Of a stretch of 64,000 bases of DNA, positions 23,050 to 32,232 are shown piece after piece; position 1 is the stretch's first letter; each line of letters starts with the position of its first letter. Below the pieces are notes generated by a model. The model had not been told where the DNA came from and ran no database searches. It saw only the letters and a program-made list of their open reading frames with translations. The stretch is from Mesostigma viride (lineage: Eukaryota; Streptophyta; Mesostigmatophyceae; Mesostigmatales; Mesostigmataceae), in assembly GCA_009746045.1 (NCBI GenBank), contig RPFO01000026.1, forward strand, positions 1,305,015 through 1,369,014. The letters run 5' to 3'. A program made the translations under genes and the position numbers.

Positions 23050-24400
23050 ACGTTCCGGTACCCAGTAAGAGCTATCTGGAAACCAAATGACCATGGTATC
23101 ATAATTAATAGTAATCTTATTATCCTGGTGCCAATCTAATCCTAGTAATACATCAGCGGTAGTGATAGGGCCTATAGTGGCCGTCAGGTTGACAGTACGT
23201 CCTTGTATGACCAGGGGAAGGGACACCGTAGTTATTATAAATAGTGACGGAACCTTTTTGCCACTTGGGCAATTAGGTCCGTCACTATTTATCCGGCGAA
23301 AACCACTCGCCGGCATCTATTCCGCGTTAAGTTCACGTGAACGTGGCGCGGAATTGATGCCGGCGAGTGGTTTTCGCCGGATAAATAGTGACGGACCTAA
23401 TTGCCCAAGTGGCAAAAAGGTTCCGTCACTATTTATAATAACTAAAACGTCGTAGTGTGGGGGCCGATATCTATCGTACCGCTAATGCCTACTGCAGTAC
23501 CGAATCTCGCCTTAACGATATTCCAACCGGGCATTTTTCCCTTCTGGCACTTTCGTTTGGCCTTCTGGTATCAATTCCTTCCGGTATTCGGAAATACCCG
23601 TGTCACCACAGGGATTCGAACCCCCGACTTACGAGGTCTTAGTTATTATAAATAGTGACGGAACCTTTTTGCCACTTGGGCAATTAGGTCCGTCACTATT
23701 TATCCGGCGAAAACCACTCGCCGGCATCTATTCCGCGTTAAGTTCACGTGAACGTGGCGCGGAATTGATGCCGGCGAGTGGTTTTCGCCGGATAAATAGT
23801 GACGGACCTAATTGCCCAAGTGGCAAAAAGGTTCCGTCACTATTTATAATAACTAAGACCTCGTAAGTCGGGGGTTCGAATCCCTGTGGTGACACGGGTA
23901 TTTCCGAATATACCGGAAGGATTTGATACCAGAAGGCCAAACGAAAGTGCCAGAAGGGAAAATATGCCCGGTTGGAATATCGTTAAGGCGAGATTCGGTA
24001 CTGCAGTAGGCATCAGCGGTACGATAGATATCGGCCCCCACACTACGACGTTTTAGTTATTATAAATAGTGACGGAACCTTTTTGGTCACTATTTATCCG
24101 GCGAAAACCACTCGCCGGTATCAATTCCGCGTTAAGTTCACGTGAACTTAACGCGGAATTGATACCGGCGAGTGGTTTTCGCCGGATAAATAGTGACCAA
24201 AAAGGTTCCGTCACTATTTATAATAACTACCGTACCCGGGGAATGACTGGTGCGACCATCAGCATAATGAACAGTGACAGGTTTGGTGTGAGGGGTAGGG
24301 ACTAGTCCTAAACGCCTAACTAGGGCCTCGCTCACAAAGGAGCTAGCCGCACCGCTATCTACCAACACAGAGACATGCAAGAGTTCATCAGCATGCAAGA
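23050..24400 (-). CDS. Protease region of the gypsy element, split by a MITE cluster
   Basis: The active-site part (VDSGAASSFVSEALVRRLGL) lies right of the MITE cluster. The downstream retropepsin strand (TADVLLGLDWHQDN) lies left of it. The MITE cluster at 23,231-24,227 is a nested insertion, flanked by TA at both ends. Confidence 0.75.
23231..23442. mobile_element. Palindromic MITE copy 1 (212 bp, TA target)
   Basis: Ends GTTATTATAAATAGTGACGG and its reverse complement, flanked by TA on both sides. The two halves are inverted repeats through the centre (GTTCACGTGAAC). Each half also contains its own hairpin (AAATAGTGACGG...CCGTCACTATTT). The TA duplication suggests a Tc1/mariner-type mobiliser. 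Sits in the gypsy protease region. Confidence 0.85.
23445..24053. repeat. Inverted spacer pair around MITE copy 2, carrying a tRNA-like 3' half
   Basis: Spacer 23,445-23,639 is the reverse complement of 23,856-24,053 with a few differences. On the forward strand the right-hand spacer reads GACCTCGTAAGTC (an anticodon-arm-like hairpin with T at the usual position 33) and then GGTTCGAATCC, an exact tRNA B-box/T-loop. No D-arm or 5' acceptor strand is present, so it is a tRNA-like 3' half, not a tRNA gene. Confidence 0.5.
23642..23853. mobile_element. Palindromic MITE copy 2 (212 bp, TA target)
   Basis: Same length and ends as copy 1, apparently identical by eye. It lies at the centre of a larger inverted repeat formed by the flanking spacers 23,445-23,639 and 23,856-24,053. 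Confidence 0.85.
24056..24227. mobile_element. Palindromic MITE copy 3 (172-bp variant, TA target)
   Basis: Same termini, but shorter: the inner hairpin segment containing GCCACTTGGGCAATTAGG is absent from both arms. The remaining arms are still perfect complements. Flanked by TA. Confidence 0.8.
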
Positions 24401-24574
24401 AGGGGTCTACAACAGTATGAGGAACAGTTAAACCACCATTCAAGAACATAAGAGGACGCACACGTAGTGGTAGGGATGATTCAGCTCCTACAGAGGTTAT
24501 AAAAACAGGCAGGCAAAATTTTTTATCTGGGGTACTATCTAAGGACCTGTCCAGGTTACCCCCGGCTGACAGGC

Positions 24575-26314
24575 CTACTGTTCCCCCTCCCCCCCAAAAT
24601 CCATAGGAACTAACCCCGAAGAAGACCCTGGCGAAAAAGCCACTGCTGGAGGGTCACGAGGGATCGAAGAGGGTGCGGGAGCCTGATTATCATAGGGGAA
24701 CCCTGGGGGTCCTGTCTGCACAGCATTCAGCCTACTAGGGGTAGCTGAGGGAACGCGTTCTGAAGTGGGACGAATAGGAGCACGCTGAGGGGTACGAGGA
24801 GGGCGAGCGTCGGGATGAGGGGGAGCACCCGAAAGGAACTTGGGGCACTCACGTTTAAGATGACCTACTTCCTTACAATGATAGCATGTGATATGAGAGA
24901 CATCCAGAGCTGAAAGATCAGCAACGCAGATATCTAATTCTTCTACATAGGAGTTCTCCTCCTCAGGGGTAAGGATAATATTATTAATACGGGAACGGGT
25001 AGGGAGAGAAGGAGTGGTGAAGAAATCTGCTACTCGCAAGAGATGCTGGCGCACATGCTTGAGGGGCAGATCAGTAAAACGGTAGGCAGAGAACTGGCGC
25101 TTGACTTTACGTAATAAGGGTCTACTGAGGCCTTGGAGGAAGCGAGCACGTACTTCTGCGCCCGACAAATCCCTAATTCGTACCATCTGAGCATCAAACT
25201 CTTTCATATACTCCTTAAATGATTTAGTACCCTGCTGCAAGGTACCAAAGGCTAATCTATCCTGCCAATCTGAATCAGGAGGGACTAAATGGTTCTCTAA
25301 ACGCTTAAACAATTCTGCTACAGAGTTAGGGTAGGCATGAGAGGCCAAAGACTCACACTGGATGAGGTTAGCAAGCTCAGGAGTAATGCAGGTTGTTAGA
25401 TAGTGAGGGACTAGTACAGCATCAGAGAGACGCCATCTATTATGATTCTGCCACGACTCTGTGTTCTGGGTAAGCAACATAATAAAAGTGAAAAACTGTT
25501 GAGGGGTAGACTTGACATCCAGCTTGGGAAGGTTATAGCAATTAAAGAGGGGAAGAGCAGGAGGCTTAGGGGGATTCGAAGAGTCAGTTTTTCCCATAGG
25601 GCCACTATCTTCCACTGCTACATAAGCGGGATAGAAGGAAGGAAGAGGAAAGGTTTTGGGTAGGGGTCGAGAAGGGGCCACCGTTTCAGGCTGGTGCCCA
25701 TAGGAGAAAGGAACAGTATATTGCTCACGGAGAGAGGAGTAGGCAAAATGATCATAATTTCTATCATCTAGGGGCATGGTGCTGAAATCACTATTAACTT
25801 CTAAATCAGCCACACGGGTAGGGACCTGGGCTGCCTCATAGGCCGTCTCAGGGTAGGACCAGGAAGCAGGTGGGTAAAAGGGAACTGCACTAGGGCGCCC
25901 AGAAGGGCCGACAGGGGCAGAGGTACGACCCGTGTTAAAAGCAGGCATGGAAGGCACAGGGTGGAAAGGAGGCCTAGAAGCATTGTTAGTTAGTGAGGAC
26001 CTGCTGGAGGGTTGAGCCAAGGTTGCAGGAGGGGCAGGGGCCTGGTTCAAGGTAAGGGAAGAGTCATCACTAAATCTGACTTGCATACGTTGTTCATAGG
26101 TAGGAGGGGTAAGTGAGGGACGACGGCGACCACCAGTAACAGGAGAAGGAGGTGAGGTACGAAGATTACCTTGAGGAGTGAGATGGTGCACCGTTTCAAG
26201 TGAGTCCCGTCGGTTACCACGAGTGTTGTTATGGTTGTTAGTATTATTATTATTATTATTCATAGTAGGAGTGTTGGTAGGTATAGGCGACATATTACCA
26301 CCCACTGGATCCAT
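24575..26314 (-). CDS. Gag of the gypsy element
   Basis: About 579 residues. The N-terminal third is Pro/Ser/Asn-rich. A gypsy-type capsid region follows (LPKLDVKSTPQQFFTFIMLL, FGTLQQGTKSFKEYMKEFD, VRARFLQGLSRPLLRKVKRQ), then a CCHC zinc knuckle (CYHCKEVGHLKRECP) and a Pro-rich tail. The open poly-Asn run near the start comes from an ATT/AAT repeat. The protein would form the particle that packages element RNA. Confidence 0.85.
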   Translation of the reverse strand: MDPVGGNMSPIPTNTPTMNNNNNNTNNHNNTRGNRRDSLETVHHLTPQGNLRTSPPSPVTGGRRRPSLTPPTYEQRMQVRFSDDSSLTLNQAPAPPATLAQPSSRSSLTNNASRPPFHPVPSMPAFNTGRTSAPVGPSGRPSAVPFYPPASWSYPETAYEAAQVPTRVADLEVNSDFSTMPLDDRNYDHFAYSSLREQYTVPFSYGHQPETVAPSRPLPKTFPLPSFYPAYVAVEDSGPMGKTDSSNPPKPPALPLFNCYNLPKLDVKSTPQQFFTFIMLLTQNTESWQNHNRWRLSDAVLVPHYLTTCITPELANLIQCESLASHAYPNSVAELFKRLENHLVPPDSDWQDRLAFGTLQQGTKSFKEYMKEFDAQMVRIRDLSGAEVRARFLQGLSRPLLRKVKRQFSAYRFTDLPLKHVRQHLLRVADFFTTPSLPTRSRINNIILTPEEENSYVEELDICVADLSALDVSHITCYHCKEVGHLKRECPKFLSGAPPHPDARPPRTPQRAPIRPTSERVPSATPSRLNAVQTGPPGFPYDNQAPAPSSIPRDPPAVAFSPGSSSGLVPMDFGGEGEQ

Positions 26315-26405
26315 CTTTAACTAAGTAAAGGAATAGGAATCTAACTGAAAGCAACAAAGGAAAAAGGAAAAACCTTGAATGTCTGAAGCAAGGACACAAT
26401 TAAGC

Positions 26406-26798
26406 TCAATCCTTTTTAACAACAGTAATGGATAGGGAACCGAACTCTAAGGTGAGAGGAGTATCTAAGCTAGATGAGGATGCAGCCCGTTTAGGGGGAG
26501 AAGAAGGAGGAGTAGCAAAGACTAGAGCTTCTACAGGAGGACGACCATGAGGAATAGGGCGTACGTGCAGGCCTAAATCTGATTGGCTATGGTCTATAAG
26601 GAACTGCTGAGCTTCTTCGAAGGTCATAAATTTCTTATACCTAATTACGTTGTATACACGGTTCTGGACTATCTTCCTAGCGTCGGACCAAGAAAGGAAA
26701 ATGGAGGACCATTGAGGCGTAATCACTACGTAATATTTAGCTAGACTATTATCGCTAGCAGAATGGGAAGGAGCAGTAAAGGATCGCCGCTGGCTCAT
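26406..26798 (-). CDS. Viroplasmin / RNase H1 hybrid-binding-like small ORF in the gypsy element
   Basis: A 130-residue protein whose core reads KYYVVITPQWSSIFLSW, then YNVIRYKKFMTFEEAQQFL. The pattern YYVV-x(n)-GIF-x-SW-x(n)-YKKF-x-T-x-EEA-x-xFL is typical of the caulimovirus viroplasmin domain and the N-terminal RNA:DNA hybrid-binding domain of eukaryotic RNase H1. It starts MSQRRSFTAPSHS upstream of gag, with its own ATG and a gap of about 90 bases to the gag start. By family knowledge it would bind RNA or RNA:DNA hybrids; its role in a gypsy element is inference. The Ser/Pro-rich C-terminus has no motif. Confidence 0.7.
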   Translation of the reverse strand: MSQRRSFTAPSHSASDNSLAKYYVVITPQWSSIFLSWSDARKIVQNRVYNVIRYKKFMTFEEAQQFLIDHSQSDLGLHVRPIPHGRPPVEALVFATPPSSPPKRAASSSSLDTPLTLEFGSLSITVVKKD

Positions 26799-27855
26799 GG
26801 TAACGCACCTTGGTGGTCTTCAGTAGTCACGCTAGGAGTGAGAGGGGTAGGAGTCGACTTAGCTGGGTTATCTGGATCACCAAAATGACGAGGGCGGCAA
26901 TGGTCCAGCGCTCGTAGTCATAAAGTCAGCGACCCAGTGAATTTCTGCGGGTGCGGCCGTCTAATGAACAGCAGCACGAAGGAAAAGGTGGAACCTACCT
27001 AGACGCTAATCGTCTCCCTAACGCCGAACCGAAACCATCACCTATCTACGACAGTAAGCAACATTTCTCAGGAAAACAAAACGAGGGAAAGGAGCTATCT
27101 ATAAAAGGATTTTCCGCTTCGAGCAGGTCTATCTTCTAGGCAGGGCGTGTCCCGAATCGGGCAGCACTACCCCCCCAGCTTGCAGGCGACCCGCCCATTA
27201 CCTGTCAAGTAGGTGTCGTCTTCATTTTCCCGGACGCGGAAGGGTTGATTCAATGACGTATGTTGCAGGGGATCGTCGTCTGGCTCTCTACCTAAAATTC
27301 CTCCGAGTCCATTGTTACGCCTCGGGTTTCTACCGCCACCTCTACCTCTACCTGGCCTGATGCTACCTAAACTAGTCAAGCCGCCTCTAGTTAAACCCCT
27401 AGCGAAAGACGAACGAGACGATCCAGATCTCAGTGCATTAACGTAAGTATTACTATAATACGCCATAAGCCATTTACACAACCCGTTTACTCCAGGAAAA
27501 GAGGAAGGAAACACAACTACACTGCCGTGACCCAAGCCTATATGTGTTAATTCATTTAACACACGCCGAGTGCACACACGAGGGGTAGAACGTGCATAAA
27601 TGGTCACCAACGGTCCAACACGCTCGGGCCGACATGGCCCTCGCCTACAGATGCACGCTGGTCCACTACATTCTACCAAAGGATCAGGACCACTAGTAAA
27701 GTACGCGGCGCGGCGCCCAAAGGCACCCAATGTACCACAGTACTGTTACGAGGACAATAGTGTCCCGGTAGGAGCTACACGTAAACCTAGGGACAACCGA
27801 GGCAAAAGACCTAATTTACGTCCGTAACTACAACGAATTGTTACGCGACGTAACA

Positions 27856-28085
27856 CTGCCCCCCATGAAAAGGCAATCAACCCTCCCTGTCTGCCCCCCA
27901 TGACAAGGACTAATTACCCCCCCACCTGTCCCCCATGACAAGGAAGACTCCCGCCCCCCCCCTTCCTGCCCCTTTGACAATGAATAATTAACCCGTCCTG
28001 CCTGCTCCCCACGACCAGGAATAATTAACCCCTCCACCGCCTGCCCCATGACAAGGAATCATAAATCCCCGTAACCCCCCACCTT
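27856..28085. repeat. Minisatellite with CATGACAAGGA core
   Basis: About six degenerate units of 30-45 bases, each with (C)n-CATGACAAGGA or a variant, followed by (A/C)TAATTA. It lies just downstream (reverse strand) of a splice donor, so it is probably intronic sequence of the neighbouring gene. Confidence 0.6.
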
Positions 28086-28143
28086 CAAAGGAATAATGAA
28101 CATCTCCTGCCGGCAACAGATGATCCATTCTACACAAACTTAC

Positions 28144-30481
28144 CGTGGCTCGTATCGTGCTTGCGCTGGGGTCCTGAGCGCTGGCTGCCCTCTTTGCTAA
28201 CAGCGCCCTCTGCTTGGCGATGAGTTTTGAAAGCTCTGCCAGATCCGCAAGGTCATCGTCAGCTGAAGTGGCTGATGACACCTCCAACTTGCTGGCCACA
28301 TCGTGCTCCAGCTTCACCACCACCTCTTTTGCCGCCTTGCCGTCTGCCGCCGCTTCTCCATCAGCCGGCTGGCCCCTTGCGGCCTTATCCTTCGCCTGCT
28401 TGCCCTTTGCTTGCATGCGATTCTCCCGCTTGCCCCTTGCCGGCTTGTCCTCCCGCTTGCGCTTCTCCCGCCTGCCCCTTGCCGCCTGGTCGTCCGCTGC
28501 CTTGTCCTCCGCCGGCTCGTCTTCCGCTCGCTTGCGGCCCTTCGCCGCTCGCTTGCCCCTTGCCGGCTGGTTCTCCTCCCGCTTGCACTTCTCCCGCTTG
28601 CCCCTTGCCGCCTGGTCGTCCGCTGCCTTGTCCTCCTCCGGCTCGTCCTCCGCTGCCTTGTCCTCCTCCGGCTCGTCCTCCGCTCGCTTGCCCTTCGCCC
28701 CCTTGCCCCTTTCTGGCTGTTGCTTGTCCTTTGCCGCCTTCACACGCAGAGCCTTGCTGCGTTGGTCCAGGTCCGTGGTCGAGACACCGTCAAGCAGGAC
28801 CCACGAGTACACGCGACTTCCTTCTTCGCCATAATGCAGCGCACGCAGATCAACCTCATGCCCACGTGTCCGCACACCGCTCCTCTCCACAAAGCAGAGT
28901 TTCCAAGGGTATTCAGCATCGCCCTTGCCCACGTCATAAACCTCGGCCAGTTCCCACCCGAACTCGATCGGCGCAGTCTTCTGAAGCGGGACGTACTGGA
29001 ATTTTTGAGCAATGACTGCCCCCACCATTACCGTCTCCATGGGGTTGTTGGGCTTCGGCAACACCTTTACTCCCGGCTTCACTTGGTTGAGGAAGTGTTG
29101 AAGCCCAAGATCAACCGGTAGAGGCCGGCCCGTCCTTGACTTGGTACCTTTGGCACCAGTTTTAATGCCCGGCCCCACAGGCCGAAGTGGCTGCACCATC
29201 GGAGCTGGCATTGTCGCCGGGAGCAGCGCCTCGGCTGGGGTCGCAGTCGGTTTCAGCGCCGGCAACAGCGCACCCTCAGCTGGGGTAGCAGCCACTTTCA
29301 GCGCCGGCATTGGTGCCTCGGCTGCATCCCCTGTCAGTTTTGGCGCCACCACCTTTGCAGAATCAGCACCACAGCTGACCATGGGTAGAGGCGGCGGCAT
29401 CACGATGTGTGGTCGCGCTTGGGCTGCAGGCTTGCACTCCGGCTCGTCCTCCGACTCGTCTTGCGGCCAGGCCTCCAGCGCGGCCAGCTGCGCCTTGAGC
29501 CTTTCGATTTCCTCTTGCTTGGTGCGCTTCTGGGCCATTGTCACAGCTTTCGTGGGTTTCTTGGATGCGATCTGGCCAAAACCATTCATGGTACCAAAAG
29601 AAAGAACGATACCAGAAAGTATCAGCATCGGGCTATAGAAAGACAAGCAAAGTTGCACATAAACCTGCAAGGAAGGAACAAAGGCTTTAAATGGATGCAA
29701 AACGCAACAAATTTTACCTGAGCGCTCTTGACGACATTGGTACTGGAGGTCGGGGGAGCGGTGTTCGGTTTCTTGGATACGACCTGGTCAATGCAGGTCG
29801 TTCATGGAGAAAAATGAACACGATAACAGAAAGTATCAGCAACGGGCTGGAAAAACGAGCAATTTTTCACAATGATAAACCTGCAACGAAGGAACACAGG
29901 CTTTCCATGGATGCAAAACGCAACCAATTTTACCTGCACTCTCTTCGGGACGTTGGTAATGGAGACTAATGGGGGTCAGGGGAGCTCGCCGGACAGCGGG
30001 CACGGGCTTTTGCTCTACCTAGCTCATCGTCGTCGTCGTCCTCATCCTCATCCTCATCCTCATCCTCGTTGTCACTGTCGGATGACTCACTAGCCGCTGC
30101 TGCGGACCCCTTGCTTCTGGGGTGATCTCGGAGGTACTTGGCCGTCGTGAGTTTCCTCGAGAGCACGCGTGTTATGTACTTTTCTGGAAGATCCTTCTTC
30201 CCAGCCTTGTCGGTGCCCACCAGATGTTTGGTGAATGGGCAAATCGTGAAAATACGGTTTACAACACCCCTCGCCAGCGTAGGATCCTGGTCTTTGAATG
30301 CGAGGCCACGGACCAGATATTTCTTAGCCACTTCGTTGATGGTATCATTTACACGTTGCTCCCATTCCTCCGGTGTCGCCCCACGGATGGGGATGGCCTC
30401 GATCTCTTCATCAGCTGCAAACAACTCCCTAGCCTCCTGAATTTTTTGGCGTAGTTCCTTTCTTGATGGCTCTGTAGCCAT
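28144..30481 (-). CDS. Unidentified multi-exon gene with Lys/Glu/Asp-rich C-terminal part (3' end missing)
   Basis: Proposed exons on the reverse strand: 30481-30091, 29965-29934, 29783-29718 and 29571-28144. Introns start GTGAGT, GTAAAA, GTAAAA, and after the last exon GTAAGT; all end in AG. Phases agree (1, 0, 0, 0), which supports the model. Exon 1 starts MATEPSRKELRQKIQEAREL and contains RVLSRKLTTAKYLRDHPRSKG. Exon 4 has a coiled segment (KRTKQEEIERLKAQLAALEA), a beta-rich part (KLCFVERSGVRTRGHEVDL) and a long KREK/AEDEPEEDKAA-type repeat region of low complexity. Exons 2-3 with their introns are a tandem duplication. No known domain was recognised; a nuclear or nucleic-acid-binding protein is possible. 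The gypsy element sits in the next intron and no further exon is seen. It could also be the second gene of the CACTA element, which lies head-to-head to the right. Confidence 0.55.
29557..29964 (-). repeat. Tandem duplication of an exon-intron unit (about 200 bp, two copies)
   Basis: 29,557-29,752 and 29,772-29,964 align along their length. Both contain CTTGGAT(G/A)CGA, ACAGAAAGTATCAGCA or ACCAGAAAGTATCAGCA, ATGGATGCAAAACGCAAC and TTTTACCTG. On the reverse strand each unit carries a splice donor (CAG-GTAAAATT) and an acceptor (CCAG). The duplication therefore copies an intron with the adjoining short exon ends. Confidence 0.75.
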
Positions 30482-30676
30482 CGTCATACATTCAAGCCTG
30501 GGCTCCCCTTGCCGTGCGCCAAACAAGGACGGGCTACAATAACTGGGTGCCCCTCTTCAAGGCCTACAGACGCTTGGGCTGCAGCGTCCGAATGACCGCG
30601 GAATTCAAATGGTGCGCCGAATGCCGTTGCATGCCCACTACAAGTTTACGATCGAGAACCAGCTGCGGAACCATTC
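30482..30676. other. Short intergenic segment left of copia element A
   Basis: No feature beyond in-frame upstream ATGs of the reverse-strand gene (30,487 and 30,526). Without element A this sequence is continuous with 48,711 onward. Confidence 0.5.
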
Positions 30677-30681
30677 GATTT

Positions 30682-31297
30682 AGTTAACGTAAAGGATTTA
30701 CGTTAGATGGATAGAGATTGTTACGCTCTTTCCAACGGCACCTTGAACGCCTCATTTGGTTAAGGAACGTAAAAGTTATGACGTTTCCTAGGCTGTGCCG
30801 ACAGTACCCGGCGCGCCACTGTGGGCGCGTACGGACACAGGATGTACAAGTGTCACTTTGATAGTCCGCAGGACGTTGACAGGACTTGTACAGGACTTGA
30901 TGGTCAATTGATAGGTAGGCGCACTGTAGCGCGCCAGGACCTATGAGACAATTGATGCTGACTAGTGTACGGATAGGTCCACAGGACTAGCCGTATGGAC
31001 AATTGATAGATCTGCGCGCCAAAGGCGTGCCAGAGTCTGTGTAATCAATTGATTGACAGTTCAGCTGTGACAGTGCAGCTGAATACTTGGACGCGTCCCT
31101 AGCAAGCTATATGAGTGACTTGTTAGCTCTAGGACGCTAGCTCTTGCGTGCACGCTCTCTTGGCATAACGACCCTGTCGTCTGTGCTACGTGCAGTCTCG
31201 GACTTGACGTGACTTACGTCTGTGTTTGCTCATTATAATAAAGGCAACTTTCCTGCAAGAGCCATGGATTCCCTCGGTGGTAAACTCTCATTCAACT
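30682..31297 (+). repeat. 5' LTR of copia element A
   Basis: Starts AGTTAACGTAAA with an immediate hairpin (TAACGTAAA-GGA-TTTACGTTA) and ends CATTCAACT. Shares the core CTTTCCAACGGC...GAACGCCTCATTTGG with the LTR of element B, so the two families are related. A TATA-like stretch, CATTATAATAAAGG, lies near 31,231. Confidence 0.95.
30905..31053 (+). promoter_or_regulatory. Four CAATTGAT repeats in the LTR of element A
   Basis: CAATTGAT occurs at 30905, 30949, 31000 and 31046, spacings 44, 51 and 46, and again in the 3' LTR. Regular spacing upstream of a TATA-like sequence suggests a cluster of factor-binding sites; function is inferred. Confidence 0.4.
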
Positions 31298-31308
31298 CGT
31301 ATTACAAT
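31298..31308 (+). other. Primer-binding-site position of element A
   Basis: CGTATTACAAT immediately follows the 5' LTR. Its exact reverse complement ATTGTAATACG is at 47636-47646 in the same element. Element B has CGTATTACAGT here, with the matching change in its complement. Confidence 0.65.
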
Positions 31309-31324
31309 CTTCGTACCAAGAAAA

Positions 31325-32110
31325 ATGCCGGACTCGATGGAGTTCCGCATTCCGAGGGATTCTGAAATTTTGGGCAGTCCAGCGGACATCGCCGAATCTC
31401 CGGCTGGTCCTTCGACGACTCCTGTTCGTGAAGATCGTCCGGTTCTTAATCCGGCGTGGCAGCGTGTTGTTGACCAGGCGGTAGCGTCCAGTGCGGAGCT
31501 ACGCGCTCAGCAGCAGGCACTGCTGCAAAACCTACGACTGCCGCCCCCGCCTCCGCAACCTTCGATTGTTTCGGGGTTTCGCGATTACCTTGATTCCATT
31601 CGAGCTTTGCTCGCGGACTTCGAGGTCCATACCCGGGCGGGGTTGCAAGCGCCCAGCGCGGTTGCCGAGGTCTCTGAGGAGATCGACAACGCGGTTTCAT
31701 CGCTTACAGGTTACCAGCGCAATCTCGCTAACTGGCTGTCGGTTCGTTCGGGCGTCATTCCGACGATTACGACCAACCTGTTTCAAGACCTTGCGATTCT
31801 GCAGTTGCTGTCGCGAGGCTTCCGGACGCGTGAGCGGCAATTGCTGCTCAATCTTGTCGCGTTCTTGTCTGCATTGCGAGAGTGGGCGCCGGACGGGTGG
31901 GATTTTCTAACGATTCTTACCAACCCGCTCCGCATCGTCACCCGCCGCCGTCGTCGCCGCATTGATCCGGTGACGGGACGTCGGTTGGACCCCATCGTCA
32001 TCGAAACTCCGGTGACGATTGAGGTTGGGCAAGGCCAGGAGGCGCCTGCGCCTGTCGCCAACGATCCAATTTACGACTACGACTACTGCGATTTTCGTGG
32101 TCTCGACTGA
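31325..32110 (+). CDS. Extra upstream ORF (ORF1) of copia element A
   Basis: About 260 residues from MPDSMEFRIPRDSEILG. An acidic Ser/Pro-rich head is followed by a helical domain (WQRVVDQAVASSAELRAQQQ, FRDYLDSIRALLADFEVHTR, LLLNLVAFLSALREWAPDGW), an Arg run (TRRRRRRIDPVTGRR), and an acidic Tyr/Asp-rich end. No zinc knuckle. A similar extra ORF precedes gag in B and C. Function unknown; the helical, Arg-rich make-up would fit an RNA-binding or capsid-associated protein. Confidence 0.65.
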   Translation: MPDSMEFRIPRDSEILGSPADIAESPAGPSTTPVREDRPVLNPAWQRVVDQAVASSAELRAQQQALLQNLRLPPPPPQPSIVSGFRDYLDSIRALLADFEVHTRAGLQAPSAVAEVSEEIDNAVSSLTGYQRNLANWLSVRSGVIPTITTNLFQDLAILQLLSRGFRTRERQLLLNLVAFLSALREWAPDGWDFLTILTNPLRIVTRRRRRRIDPVTGRRLDPIVIETPVTIEVGQGQEAPAPVANDPIYDYDYCDFRGLD

Positions 32111-32232
32111 ATTCGGCATGGTGGCGCGGTCGGCACCGGGGCAGGCGGCTTTTTGACAGATTGTACATATCTACCTGTCTTTTGTTTTCCAGCTGCTTAG
32201 CTCAGGGCCATACACAGCTAGTGTAGTTTACC

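Larger units (their letters stand above)
20218..27855 (-). mobile_element. Ty3/gypsy LTR retrotransposon, reverse strand
   Basis: Reading right to left: a 5' region with a probable LTR start (TGTTACGTCGCG at 27855), a small viroplasmin-like ORF, gag with a CCHC knuckle, protease, RT, RNase H and integrase. RT-RNase H before integrase is the Ty3/gypsy order. The protease region is split by a cluster of MITEs, and the downstream end meets a half MITE at 20218, so no 3' LTR remains and LTR age cannot be measured. A reading frame at 27167-27730 (Gly/Arg-rich, no motif) lies in the probable 5' LTR/leader. The element is broken, with about three or four breaks including the insertions. It lies in an intron of the reverse-strand gene at 28,144-30,481. 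Confidence 0.85.

Noticed and set aside
23856-23900. A tRNA gene
   Set aside because: B-box and an anticodon-like hairpin are present, but no D-arm or 5' acceptor strand, so it is listed only as a tRNA-like half.
28214-29121. Forward-strand Cys/Pro/Leu-rich frames
   Set aside because: Opposite-strand shadows of the Lys/Glu-rich exon of the reverse-strand gene, which has phase-consistent splice sites.
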